DNA of 64,000 nucleotides from Flavobacteriales bacterium (lineage in GTDB: Bacteria > Bacteroidota > Bacteroidia > Flavobacteriales_D > Crocinitomicaceae), in contig CANMUN010000001.1 in the NCBI GenBank assembly GCA_947500875.1, positions 1 to 64,000 of the forward strand, in the 5' to 3' direction. Each line of letters begins with the position of its first letter. Positions within the stretch are counted from its first letter, which is position 1. The notes under the pieces were generated by a model. It worked only from the letters and a program-made list of their open reading frames with translations, was not told where the DNA came from and did no database searches. Below, piece by piece: positions 8,054 through 16,397 of this stretch. A program made the position numbers and the translations under genes.

Positions 8054-8797
8054 TTATTCTTCTGAGGAACCTTCCTCAGCAGCAGGCGCTTCCTCAGCAG
8101 CAGGCGCTTCCTCAGCAGCAGGCGCTTCCTCAGCAGCAGGCGCTTCCTCAGCAGCAGGCGCTTCTTCAGCAGCAGGAGCTTCTTCAGCAGCAGGCGCTTC
8201 TTCAGCAGCAGGCGCTTCTTCAGCAGCAGGAGCTTCTTCAGCAGCAGGAGCATCTTCAGCAACAGGAGCTTCTTCAGCAGCAGGAGCTTCTTCAGCAGCA
8301 GGAGCTTCTTCAACAGCAGGAGCCTCTTCTTCTACAACAGGATTTAGTTTAGCTTCAAGAGCCGCTGCTTTGGCTGCATTCGCCTCCATTTCAGCTTTCA
8401 ATCGGCTTGCTTTTTCATGATCTGTTGCCTTCGACAAACCGTCTTTCTTCGCTTGTATTTTATTTTCTTTTTCCAACAACCACAAACCGAACTTTTTATC
8501 CGCCTCTTCGTGGGTTAATGCCCCTTTCGCAACTCCCTTTAACAGGTGGTTTTTATACAAAATCCCTTTGTATGAAAGAATAGCACGCGCTGTATCGGTC
8601 ATTTCTGCACCAACACCAACCCAATACAAGGTTCTGTCAAAATCGATATCGATGGTCGCTGGGTTTGAAACAGGGCTATAGGTTCCTAATTTTTCAATGA
8701 ATTTTCCGTCACGCTTTGCTCGGCTGTCGGCTGCTACTAAATGAAAAAATGCTTTTCCTTTTTTACCGTGTCGCTGTAAACGAATTTTTGTTGCCAT
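8054..8797 (-). CDS. rpsP: 30S ribosomal protein S16 with long Ala/Glu-rich tail
   Basis: 247 aa, against about 80-90 for a standard S16. Residues 1-80 are canonical (MATKIRLQRHGKKGKAFFHL; later DRTLYWVGVGAEMTDTARA). Residues 80-150 form a basic then charged helical linker, and the tail carries 14 tandem hexapeptides of the type EEAPAA, ending GSSEE. C-terminal extensions of S16 are known in Bacteroidota, but one this long and repetitive is unusual. It has its own promoter (TTG, 19 nt, TATCTTTG) and a leader of about 50 nt with a small hairpin. rimM follows in the same operon. Confidence 0.95.
   Translation of the reverse strand: MATKIRLQRHGKKGKAFFHLVAADSRAKRDGKFIEKLGTYSPVSNPATIDIDFDRTLYWVGVGAEMTDTARAILSYKGILYKNHLLKGVAKGALTHEEADKKFGLWLLEKENKIQAKKDGLSKATDHEKASRLKAEMEANAAKAAALEAKLNPVVEEEAPAVEEAPAAEEAPAAEEAPVAEDAPAAEEAPAAEEAPAAEEAPAAEEAPAAEEAPAAEEAPAAEEAPAAEEAPAAEEAPAAEEGSSEE
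8078..8329 (-). repeat. 18-bp tandem repeat, 14 units, inside rpsP
   Basis: Exactly 252 bp encoding 14 hexapeptides. The units nearest the stop codon (about 8078-8165) are identical to one another, while those further in vary at third positions and encode Val or Asp substitutions. This gradient suggests recent expansion by slippage at the 3' end. Copy number probably varies between strains. Confidence 0.93.
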
Positions 8798-8813
8798 GAG
8801 TTTGTTATTTTTT

Positions 8814-8828
8814 GAGGTACAAAACCTC
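8814..8828 (-). promoter_or_regulatory. Small hairpin in the rpsP leader
   Basis: GAGGT-acaaa-ACCTC, a perfect 5-bp stem with a 5-nt loop, lies between the promoter and the start codon. It has no U-run directly attached. A role in autoregulation of the S16 operon is possible but unproven; a stem this short could occur by chance. Confidence 0.3.
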
Positions 8829-8851
8829 GGTTAATAAATTATTTAAGGGTG

Positions 8852-8881
8852 CAAAGATAGGATAAATAATCCGATTACCAA
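8852..8881 (-). promoter_or_regulatory. Promoter of rpsP (TTG, 19 nt, TATCTTTG)
   Basis: Reading leftwards, TTG at 8881-8879 is separated by 19 nt from TATCTTTG at 8859-8852. Both elements and the spacing match the Bacteroidota -33/-7 promoter. Confidence 0.75.
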
Positions 8882-8887
8882 GAAATT

Positions 8888-11284
8888 CTAGCTCAACTTT
8901 AAGGTATATTGAAGCATGATACTCCGAGGAGGTTCAATTTTTAGCGGTCGTAACGAATAACTGCGGTTCAAAACATTAGAGCCTACCAAAGCAATTTTGT
9001 GATGTTCGTTAATGTTGTAGGAAACCCTTGCATCGAATATGGAATTTCCAAAACGGTGGGAATTAAAATAATCCATGTAACGAATGTTCTGTTTGTCACC
9101 TCCTGAAGCCGCGGTAGTTTCTTCAAAATCCTTGATAATAGCATCCATGTTGACAATTTTGCTGAAATATTTCATGCTAAGCCCCAGGGAGAATGCCCCC
9201 TTCAATGTCCACTCTGCATCGAATTTAAAGTTGTGTAAAAACCGATACTTAAGGATTCCACTCGCAGAATCCATCGAAGTAGTGTTGTAACTGTACTTGC
9301 GGTTAATATCATCAATTGCGTATACGTAGTCGGGGTTTAAAGTCTTGGGAACAATGTAATTGTATCCGGTCAAGAACGTGATTTCTGAATGTTTACCTAA
9401 GTTGCTTTTTCCGGCAAAAGAAAGGTCTAAACCAATCACCCTTGATCGACCCGTATTGAGAAATTTAAACCCTGCGAAGGAGCCGGGGGCATTTGCAACA
9501 TCCCAAATACCAAACATGTATTCGATCGTGTTTTGATACTCCTGCCAAAAGGCTGCAGCGTCAAAATAAGCATAAATACCGCCAATTTTCAATCCTTGCT
9601 TCACACCAATCTCAGCATTCCAACTGCTTTCAGGAAGCAATTGGGGATTTGGGAATACCCCAAAATTACCAACGCCTGTTTTAATAAAACGCTCGGTAAT
9701 GGTAGGAAATCTAAAACCCTGTCCGAAAGATGCTCTCAAGTAGGTTTCTTGATGCAGTTTTAAATTTGCCCCGCAGCGAAAAATCGGTTTCATAGCGGTC
9801 ACCGTATCATTCAATTGAAAATACTCCATTCGAGCCCCAGCTGACACATTCAGTACTTTATTGAAAGATTTCTCCATTTGCGTGTAAGCCGATAGGTTCA
9901 ACAATTGATTGTTCGGATCACCGCTCCCCACGTACATGTTGGCATAAGAATTCACAAAAGAACCCGTAATTCCCCCAATAAAATCCAAGCCACCCAATTG
10001 AGCATACGATTTCTTGAACATGTAGTCTCCGTAGTACGTTGTTGCCCGATTATCCTGGTTCGCCGTCATTTGATTATCATTGTGCAGAATACGAGTTCGC
10101 AAATAATGATAGCCACTGGTTTCTGTAATCAACTGTACAAAAGGATCTAGGTTAAAAATGGTTTGATCTTGTAAAAAAACCGCACCCGGATAAGCGCGAT
10201 AAAGGCCCGATGTATCGTCTAACCAGGCAAAAGAAAGGTTGGTTCGGGCTAACATCATGTTGCCATTTAACCCATAGCTTAGTCCTTTAATTTTCGAAGA
10301 CCTTTTACGGATATTAAAATTAATTCTCGCTCTCTTCATCGCCATTTGACGGTCGGTGAAATTGGATACCGTATCAATTACATATTGCCCGGGGCGTGGA
10401 GCACCGATATAACCGTGGTCGTAATTCACATTGCCACCAACCACCACGTCCCAATTCTTATAGGACTTGGAATGAATGAAATTCGCCCCCGAGATGAGGG
10501 GCACACCCGTCCACCACTTCGCACCCTCCACCGAAGGAGCGGAATACACGCCGCTGTAAACATTGATTTTATTCAAGGGCTTTGAGGTAGGATAGGCCGT
10601 CCGAATATGAATGGAACCTGACAGCGCTGAACTCCCCGAAAGCACACTTGCAGCACCTTTAATGATTTCAATTTGACTGATGTTCTCGACCGGAACAAAC
10701 CCCCATTCAGGCCGACCTGCGTCCCCCGACAACATGGGCATATCATCGACAATCACAGCGACCTTAGCCCCAACGCCAAAGGTAAATCCGCTCCCCCCTC
10801 GAATTTGCGGTTCGCCGTCCAAGATGTTCAAACCCGGAGTTTGATCCAGGGCAGTTTCGATGCTCCGTGTGTTTTTGTTTTCAATCATGGTAGGTTTCAT
10901 AACCACCATGGTCACCGTTTGCTCTTCAAGGGGTTTATCGAATTTACCGACGGCTACCGTCACTTGACCTTTTTCAATGCTGAAGGGTCTCAATTGAACT
11001 GATACGGTCTTCATTTCGTTCTCGGCAAGCATAAAGGATAGCGTATCCGTTCGCATGCCCGTATAACGCACCAACAAAAGCACTTTTCCAGCAGGGATAG
11101 ACAGAGAAAACTTTCCGTTTTTGTCGGATTGAGCGCCACGGGAAACATCGTAACGATAAATCACGTTCGCCCCTTCCAGAGGATCGTTGTTTTCGTCATA
11201 GATGACCCCTTCAACCGTTGCAGTTTGGGCAAAGGAAATTACCGTAAAGACTAGCGTAAAAAAAACGGAATGTAGGTACTTCAA
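8888..11284 (-). CDS. TonB-dependent outer-membrane receptor (798 aa)
   Basis: Active-transport outer-membrane protein. A signal peptide (to ISFAQ) is followed by a CarboxypepD_reg-like domain (VEGVIYDENNDPLEGANVIY), then a plug domain with ALDQTPGLNILDGEPQIRGG and VAVIVDDMPMLSGDAGRP. The 22-strand barrel fills residues about 230-798, with typical repeats such as LRASFGQGFRFPTITERF. The N-terminal domain and the plug resemble vitamin B12/siderophore-type receptors, but the ligand cannot be read from sequence. It sits 6 bp after a T9SS cargo gene in the same orientation, so the two are surely cotranscribed and may act on the same nutrient. Confidence 0.92.
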   Translation of the reverse strand: MKYLHSVFFTLVFTVISFAQTATVEGVIYDENNDPLEGANVIYRYDVSRGAQSDKNGKFSLSIPAGKVLLLVRYTGMRTDTLSFMLAENEMKTVSVQLRPFSIEKGQVTVAVGKFDKPLEEQTVTMVVMKPTMIENKNTRSIETALDQTPGLNILDGEPQIRGGSGFTFGVGAKVAVIVDDMPMLSGDAGRPEWGFVPVENISQIEIIKGAASVLSGSSALSGSIHIRTAYPTSKPLNKINVYSGVYSAPSVEGAKWWTGVPLISGANFIHSKSYKNWDVVVGGNVNYDHGYIGAPRPGQYVIDTVSNFTDRQMAMKRARINFNIRKRSSKIKGLSYGLNGNMMLARTNLSFAWLDDTSGLYRAYPGAVFLQDQTIFNLDPFVQLITETSGYHYLRTRILHNDNQMTANQDNRATTYYGDYMFKKSYAQLGGLDFIGGITGSFVNSYANMYVGSGDPNNQLLNLSAYTQMEKSFNKVLNVSAGARMEYFQLNDTVTAMKPIFRCGANLKLHQETYLRASFGQGFRFPTITERFIKTGVGNFGVFPNPQLLPESSWNAEIGVKQGLKIGGIYAYFDAAAFWQEYQNTIEYMFGIWDVANAPGSFAGFKFLNTGRSRVIGLDLSFAGKSNLGKHSEITFLTGYNYIVPKTLNPDYVYAIDDINRKYSYNTTSMDSASGILKYRFLHNFKFDAEWTLKGAFSLGLSMKYFSKIVNMDAIIKDFEETTAASGGDKQNIRYMDYFNSHRFGNSIFDARVSYNINEHHKIALVGSNVLNRSYSLRPLKIEPPRSIMLQYTLKLS

Positions 11285-11290
11285 AAGGTC

Positions 11291-12241
11291 TTAATTGACA
11301 GAAAATTTAACTGCAGTATATTTTCCATTGGTGCCTTGAAGTTGAGCAACGTATAAACCGGACATCAATGAAAGTGGGGTCACTTTCTGAGCATCTCCTT
11401 CGAAAACGACTTGACCATTCAAAGCCAGAATGCGCATTTGCCCCTGAACGTCACCGTGGATAAAAACGGATCCCTCCGAGTAATTCACGGTACAATTCGC
11501 TGCCGAAGCTGCATCAATACCGGCTCCACCACCGTTGTAAACCAAACTGATATCATCCAACAACACTTCATCGTTTGCTGCACCACCACCTGGGGTTGAA
11601 TTGGTTGCGAAGGTTGTTAAAATAAATGAGGGTACCAAACCAGTATTCGCGGTTGGAACAAAGGGAACGGAAAACCTTACCCATTCGCCGTTGGTGGGTG
11701 AATAATTCAATTCCGCTGTTGCAATTACATGGGATTGCGAATTCGCATCGATTGGATCGTGCGCATCGTAAGCGTCGTGGACGAGTGCATGAACTCTCGC
11801 CGTTTGATTTCCTCCACCTGCTTGGGTGTATTTAGCCCAAAAAACTAACGAATCCGGCAAGGTAGTACATACTTCCGAAAATTGATCGTCGTTGGTTTGC
11901 GAATAATTGTAGTTTGCGGGGTTGGAAGGAGTAGTACTTCCCATGTTCACTCGACCACAAGTCATGGTTCCGTTGGCCACAATTCCTAAAACGCTGGTCG
12001 ACCAAATCCGTGCAGCATACGTACCTGTTGAACCCGCTCGCACGTTCGATGAGCGCTCTATTTGCTTGTTGGCAAAACCTGCAAAATTGCCAGAACCGGT
12101 CTTAAAACTGCTCCAATTGTTGGGTTCTTCGGTCGGTGCTCCCACATTTTCCCAAAGTTCCATATCACCGTTCCCAATCTGGGTTTGTGCATAGGTCAAT
12201 GCACTTAAAAAACAAGTAACAACAAGGGTAATTTTTTTCAT
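11291..12241 (-). CDS. T9SS-exported protein upstream of the TonB receptor (316 aa)
   Basis: Signal peptide MKKITLVVTCFLSALTYAQ, followed by a carbohydrate-binding-module-like beta-sandwich (GNGDMELWENVGAPTEEPNN, with later DEVLLDDISLVYNG, the pattern of family-9-like or PCMD-type domains). The final 70 residues (VFIHGDVQGQMRILALNGQ... to TAVKFSVN) form a type A T9SS sorting domain. Binding of a glycan or other ligand at the cell surface is inferred from fold resemblance. It is the first gene of a two-gene operon with the receptor; 6 bp separate them. Confidence 0.82.
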   Translation of the reverse strand: MKKITLVVTCFLSALTYAQTQIGNGDMELWENVGAPTEEPNNWSSFKTGSGNFAGFANKQIERSSNVRAGSTGTYAARIWSTSVLGIVANGTMTCGRVNMGSTTPSNPANYNYSQTNDDQFSEVCTTLPDSLVFWAKYTQAGGGNQTARVHALVHDAYDAHDPIDANSQSHVIATAELNYSPTNGEWVRFSVPFVPTANTGLVPSFILTTFATNSTPGGGAANDEVLLDDISLVYNGGGAGIDAASAANCTVNYSEGSVFIHGDVQGQMRILALNGQVVFEGDAQKVTPLSLMSGLYVAQLQGTNGKYTAVKFSVN

Positions 12242-12262
12242 AATATGTTAAATTAGTTTGAA

Positions 12263-12270
12263 CAAATATA
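12263..12270 (-). promoter_or_regulatory. -7 box TATATTTG of the T9SS cargo/TonB operon
   Basis: Exact TAnnTTTG match 21 nt before the ATG at 12241 on the minus strand. A TTTG lies 16 nt upstream, slightly close for a -33 element. It is back to back with the queE promoter. Confidence 0.55.
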
Positions 12271-12319
12271 AAAATATCCTTTTAATCAAAGGTTTTTTAG
12301 TCTTAATATCAAAGAAACT

Positions 12320-12327
12320 TACCTTTG
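12320..12327 (+). promoter_or_regulatory. -7 box TACCTTTG of queE, 4 nt before the ATG
   Basis: Exact TAnnTTTG followed by CTGT and then ATG. A TTAG near 12297-12300 is a possible weak -33 element at 19 nt. The spacing implies that transcription starts at or next to the start codon. Confidence 0.6.
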
Positions 12328-12331
12328 CTGT

Positions 12332-12931
12332 ATGGAGCGAATGGGTTATCAAATCATGGAGCATTTCTCAACCTTACAAGGCGAAGGTTATCACAGCGGT
12401 CGTTCCGCTTATTTTCTGCGCCTTTCGGGTTGCGATATTGGTTGTGTTTGGTGCGACGTCAAAGAAAGCTGGGACAATCAAGCAGGGGAATTTTACTCCT
12501 TGGAAAACGTTCAGGCACTTACAGAAAACCATGACTTCGTGGTGATTACCGGCGGTGAACCCGCCATGCACGATTTGCAACCTTTAACGGACGCACTGCA
12601 TCGACAAAACAAGTACTTGGCCATTGAAACTTCCGGCTGCTATCCCTTACGTGGAGAAGTGGATTGGTACACGTTTTCACCCAAAAAATTTAAGGCACCG
12701 TGCGATGAAGCGTATTTGAAAGCAGACGAACTCAAAGTGGTCATATACCATCCATCCGACCTTGATTGGGCCCAACAACATGCGGCGAAGGTTGGGGAAT
12801 CGTGTGCCTTATACCTTCAGCCAGAATGGAGCAAGAGAGATTTACTCCAAAAAGAGATCATTTCCTTCATCCATTGTAACCCCCGATGGAAACTCTCGTT
12901 ACAAACGCACAAATACCTTGAAATTCCCTAA
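12332..12931 (+). CDS. queE: 7-carboxy-7-deazaguanine synthase QueE
   Basis: Radical-SAM enzyme of queuosine biosynthesis that converts 6-carboxytetrahydropterin to 7-carboxy-7-deazaguanine. The family opening MEHFSTLQGEGYHSGRSAYF and the cluster motif CDIGCVWC (CxxxCxxC) are present, with FVVITGGEPAMHD further on. The ATG at 12332 fits the 4-nt spacing from the promoter box seen at several genes here, but ATGs at 12341 and 12356 are alternative starts. The last base of its stop codon is the first base of the next gene's ATG, so it heads a queE, PorE-like, ubiA-type, maf operon. Confidence 0.92.
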   Translation: MERMGYQIMEHFSTLQGEGYHSGRSAYFLRLSGCDIGCVWCDVKESWDNQAGEFYSLENVQALTENHDFVVITGGEPAMHDLQPLTDALHRQNKYLAIETSGCYPLRGEVDWYTFSPKKFKAPCDEAYLKADELKVVIYHPSDLDWAQQHAAKVGESCALYLQPEWSKRDLLQKEIISFIHCNPRWKLSLQTHKYLEIP

Positions 12932-14928
12932 TGAAACAATGCCTATTCCTTGTTACACTCTTCCTATTAACCCATTCTGTTTGTGGGCAATATTCGAGTA
13001 AAATTAAAAAAGCGGTCAAATTGTTTAAGGAGGCGCAAGTCGTTCCCTCGCAACAAATCGATCCTAAAACCGGTTATCCAGACTTCGGTTCGGGCATAGA
13101 AATTTTAAATAAGTGCCTTTTAAAAGACCCCAACTTTTGGGAGGCATATTTACTTCGTGCCGAATTTCACCTCAACCTTCGCAATAAATCCGCAGCAATT
13201 TCTGATTATGAAAATGCACTAAGAATTAACCCCGAGCATTCGCGAACAGGTATGACCTTTTTTCAACTGGGTGACCTATACCTGGATCGAGGCGAATACG
13301 CTAAATCCTTACAGTACATCCAACGATTTCTGAAAAACCCCAACGCCAATAGCGACTATTTAAAATTGGGGAAACTCATCTACGAAAGTGCAACCTTTTC
13401 CATTGAAGCCATGAAAAACCCGGTTCCTTTCGAACCTTTGAACGCAGGACCAGGAATCAATACCGTACACGCAGAGTATTATCCTTCCCTAACGGTGGAT
13501 GGTAAGCAACTTTTGTTTACACGTGCATTGCCCTTTGGAAACAACAACATTCAAGAGGATTTCTTCACATCCAAGTTCTCCGGCAACGAATGGGGAAACG
13601 CCTCTCCGATGCCGTCCAACGTGAATACGGAACGAAATGAAGGGGCTCCTACCGTTTCTGCCAACGGAAGAGGACTTGTTTTTGTTGCTTGCACAGACGA
13701 AAGTGGGGAATATGGCGAAAACCGAAAAGGCAAAGGGAGTTGTGATTTATATTATACGGAACGTATTGGGGATAAATGGCTTAACCCACTTAATATTCCT
13801 GGAGACATCAATACCTACCACTGGGAAACACAACCGAGTTTATCGGCAGATGGCAAAACCCTTTATTTCATTCGCGGTCTCCGAGGAAAAGGTGCTGATT
13901 ACCGAAACAGCGATATTTACGTAAGTCATCTTGGGGAAAATGGAAAGTGGATGCCTGCTGAACGATTACCTGATATCATCAATACGCCCTATGCAGAAGA
14001 ATCGGTGCACATTCATCCCGATGGGAAGACGCTTTATTTTGCATCCAGGGGGCATGTTGGACTTGGCGGTTCAGACCTTTTTGTGAGTCAACTCGGGAAC
14101 GATGGAAAATGGTCGAAACCCAAAAACCTAGGCTATCCCATTAATACCTTAAACGATGAAAATTCCTTGATTGTCGCGGCACAAGGAAACATTGCTTTTT
14201 TTGCTTCTGATCGAGCAGGAGGCTTTGGTGATTTGGACATTTACCAATTTGAATTGCCCAAAAACCTGCAACCCACAACTACTTATTATTTTGATGGGAA
14301 GGTTTTTGATGCTGTGACACTTGCTCCACTGGGAGGCCATTTTACCTTAAAAGACATCTCAACAGGAGAAGAGGTGATCATCAGCGATGCCGATCCACAA
14401 ACGGGAACGTTTGCTGTTCCCTTACCAAGTAACCGACAATACGTCATTAACGTTTCTTTTAACGGATATGCACCAACCTCACTTGGCTTCGATTTAACCT
14501 ATGGGGAAAATCAAACTACCTACCACTTGGATATTCCCATGAATCCCATTGGAAGCGGTAAAGAGAACATCTTGCAAAACATTTATTTCGACCTCAACAG
14601 CGCTAAACTCCGAAAAGAGTCGTTTGTGGAGTTGAATAATTTGGCCAATTTTCTGCGAGAAAACTCGAGTTTAACAATAGAATTAGGAGGACATACGGAT
14701 ACACGAGGAGATGCGGCGGATAACTTGAAATTATCCTCGGAACGCGCCAAAGCCGTTTACGATTACTTAATTCAAACGGAGGGCATTGCAGCTCTTCGAT
14801 TAAGTTATAAAGGCTATGGAGAATCTACCCCTATCATAAGTGACAAAGAAATTGCCTCGCTTCCGGAACAAGACAAAGAAAAGGCACATCAAAAGAATCG
14901 ACGAACCGTGTACAAAATTCTAAACTAG
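12931..14928 (+). CDS. PorE-like protein: TPR, beta-propeller, CRD and OmpA domains
   Basis: 665 aa. A signal peptide (to SVCGQ) is followed by TPR-like helices (about 25-150, with FWEAYLLRAEFHLNLRNKSA), a PD40/WD40-like propeller (about 160-440, repeated YPSLTVDGKQLLFTR, QPSLSADGKTLYFIR, VHIHPDGKTLYFASRG), a carboxypeptidase-regulatory-like fold (about 450-530) and a C-terminal OmpA peptidoglycan-binding domain (NIYFDLNSAKLRKES, ELGGHTDTRGDAADN). This order is that of PorE, a T9SS periplasmic/outer-membrane component; paralogues exist, so T9SS function is inferred. There is no clear lipobox, unlike P. gingivalis PorE. Confidence 0.88.
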   Translation: MKQCLFLVTLFLLTHSVCGQYSSKIKKAVKLFKEAQVVPSQQIDPKTGYPDFGSGIEILNKCLLKDPNFWEAYLLRAEFHLNLRNKSAAISDYENALRINPEHSRTGMTFFQLGDLYLDRGEYAKSLQYIQRFLKNPNANSDYLKLGKLIYESATFSIEAMKNPVPFEPLNAGPGINTVHAEYYPSLTVDGKQLLFTRALPFGNNNIQEDFFTSKFSGNEWGNASPMPSNVNTERNEGAPTVSANGRGLVFVACTDESGEYGENRKGKGSCDLYYTERIGDKWLNPLNIPGDINTYHWETQPSLSADGKTLYFIRGLRGKGADYRNSDIYVSHLGENGKWMPAERLPDIINTPYAEESVHIHPDGKTLYFASRGHVGLGGSDLFVSQLGNDGKWSKPKNLGYPINTLNDENSLIVAAQGNIAFFASDRAGGFGDLDIYQFELPKNLQPTTTYYFDGKVFDAVTLAPLGGHFTLKDISTGEEVIISDADPQTGTFAVPLPSNRQYVINVSFNGYAPTSLGFDLTYGENQTTYHLDIPMNPIGSGKENILQNIYFDLNSAKLRKESFVELNNLANFLRENSSLTIELGGHTDTRGDAADNLKLSSERAKAVYDYLIQTEGIAALRLSYKGYGESTPIISDKEIASLPEQDKEKAHQKNRRTVYKILN

Positions 14929-15788
14929 TGGCATTCTTAAGACTCATTAGGTTTCAAAACCTGCTGATTATTGCTTTAACGATGCTTGGGGTTCAACAAG
15001 CAATGGTATCTAAACCGGTTAAGATTGAAGAACAAATGGCTTTCTGGCTGTTTATTCTTTCTACCGTTCTGATTGCTGCGGCAGGAAATTCCATCAACGA
15101 TTATTTTGACCTCCGCTCTGACCGTTTAAACCGCCCAGATAAAATAGTCATCGGTAAGCATCTCAAAAAACGCTGGGCCATCATCATCCATTGGGGCTTC
15201 AATGCCATGGCGGTTGGTATTTCAATATTTTTAGGATTTTACCTTCATTCATGGTTTTTTCTTTTTATACACCTCCTCTCCTCCACCCTCCTTTGGTCCT
15301 ACAGTGTCTATCTAAAAAAAGTCTTCTTTTGGTCGAATGTTGTTATTGCATTCTTGGTTGCCCTTATACCCTTAATATCCTGGGCATATTTAGCCATTCT
15401 TGATGTGCGAATAGAACATAAAGCTATCGTGGTATTTTTTACAGTTTTCGCATTTCTCCTCACCGTTTCTCGCGAAATAATAAAGGACATACAAGACATG
15501 GAAGGTGACCAGTTGGTGCAGGTTCAATCAATACCTTTAGTTCTTGGCACAAAGCGCGCTAAAATTTTTGTTGCCGTTGCAAGCGGAATTACCTTGTTGC
15601 TCTATATGGGGGTAGTCGCTTATTATTTACCCAACCAAAGGCCATTATTTCTTGTGCTGTTATCAACTGCTGTGTTGCTTTCTGCCTTGGTTACCCTACT
15701 ATCTTTGGGGAATATTCCATCTAACGTACTTTCACTCCTTTTAAAAATCAGCATGTTAACTGGGGTGATATCTTTGTTCTGCCTATGA
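14928..15788 (+). CDS. UbiA-family prenyltransferase
   Basis: 286-aa polytopic membrane enzyme, of the group usually named geranylgeranylglycerol-phosphate geranylgeranyltransferase in Bacteroidota. Both prenyl-diphosphate/Mg sites are visible: NDYFDLRSDRLNRPDK (NDxxDxxxD) and KDIQDMEGD. Eight to nine hydrophobic spans follow the UbiA pattern. The start is a GTG sharing its first base with the stop of the previous gene. The true acceptor substrate is unknown; a quinone or glycerol phosphate is possible. Pairing with maf is common in this phylum. Confidence 0.85.
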   Translation: MAFLRLIRFQNLLIIALTMLGVQQAMVSKPVKIEEQMAFWLFILSTVLIAAAGNSINDYFDLRSDRLNRPDKIVIGKHLKKRWAIIIHWGFNAMAVGISIFLGFYLHSWFFLFIHLLSSTLLWSYSVYLKKVFFWSNVVIAFLVALIPLISWAYLAILDVRIEHKAIVVFFTVFAFLLTVSREIIKDIQDMEGDQLVQVQSIPLVLGTKRAKIFVAVASGITLLLYMGVVAYYLPNQRPLFLVLLSTAVLLSALVTLLSLGNIPSNVLSLLLKISMLTGVISLFCL

Positions 15789-16348
15789 AAATTATCCTCG
15801 GTTCAAATTCTCCACGCAGGGTTGAGTTATTACAACAAATGGGATTTGTATTTGAGCAAAGGGTCGCGAATGTTGACGAAACAATCGACAGCACCTTACC
15901 ATGGTATCAACTTCCGGAAGCTATTGCTCAACGTAAAATGTTAGCACTCAAAAATGAACTTGCCAAGGATGAACTTTTGATTTGCGCCGATACCTTGGTC
16001 TTTTTAGACCACCAGGTACTAGGTAAACCTAGAGATCGAGAAGAAGCACGCAACATGTTGGAGTCCTTATCGGGACGCGATAACACCGTCATTACCGGCG
16101 TATGTTTGTTCTACCAAGATCAAATAATTACCTTTTCAGATCGCACCGTTATTACCTTTGATACCTTAACAACCGAAAACATCGATCATTATCTTGATGC
16201 GAACGTCTGTTGTGATCGAGCGGGCGCCTATGGAATCCAAGATTGGATCGGATTAATTGGAGTACGTGAAATCCGCGGCTCCTATACGAATGTTATGGGA
16301 CTACCTACCCATCGTTTGTTCAAAGAACTTAACAAGTTTTGTCCATAA
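15785..16348 (+). CDS. maf: Maf-family nucleotide pyrophosphatase
   Basis: 187-aa Maf/YhdE-type enzyme hydrolysing dTTP, UTP or modified nucleoside triphosphates to monophosphates. The family opening MKIILGSNSPRRVELLQQMG and the catalytic ICADTLVFLDHQVLGKP region are present, as is the later CDRAGAYGIQDWIG. It starts by a 4-bp ATGA overlap with the prenyltransferase gene and is the last gene of the queE operon, followed directly by a terminator hairpin. Confidence 0.93.
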   Translation: MKIILGSNSPRRVELLQQMGFVFEQRVANVDETIDSTLPWYQLPEAIAQRKMLALKNELAKDELLICADTLVFLDHQVLGKPRDREEARNMLESLSGRDNTVITGVCLFYQDQIITFSDRTVITFDTLTTENIDHYLDANVCCDRAGAYGIQDWIGLIGVREIRGSYTNVMGLPTHRLFKELNKFCP

Positions 16349-16373
16349 AAAAACCGCCTTGTTAGGCGGCTTT
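16347..16373. terminator. Bidirectional intrinsic terminator between maf and the OmpA gene
   Basis: CCGCCT-tgtt-AGGCGG at 16354-16369 with seven A on the left and three T on the right. It is strong for the minus-strand operon arriving from the right and weaker for maf. Confidence 0.8.
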
Positions 16374-16397
16374 AAACGTATTTTATTCTGTGAAGAA

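Noticed and set aside
8040..8313. Lys/Leu-rich N-terminal extension of rimM
   Set aside because: It is the rpsP repeat read in another frame, and RimM proteins begin at the following segment.
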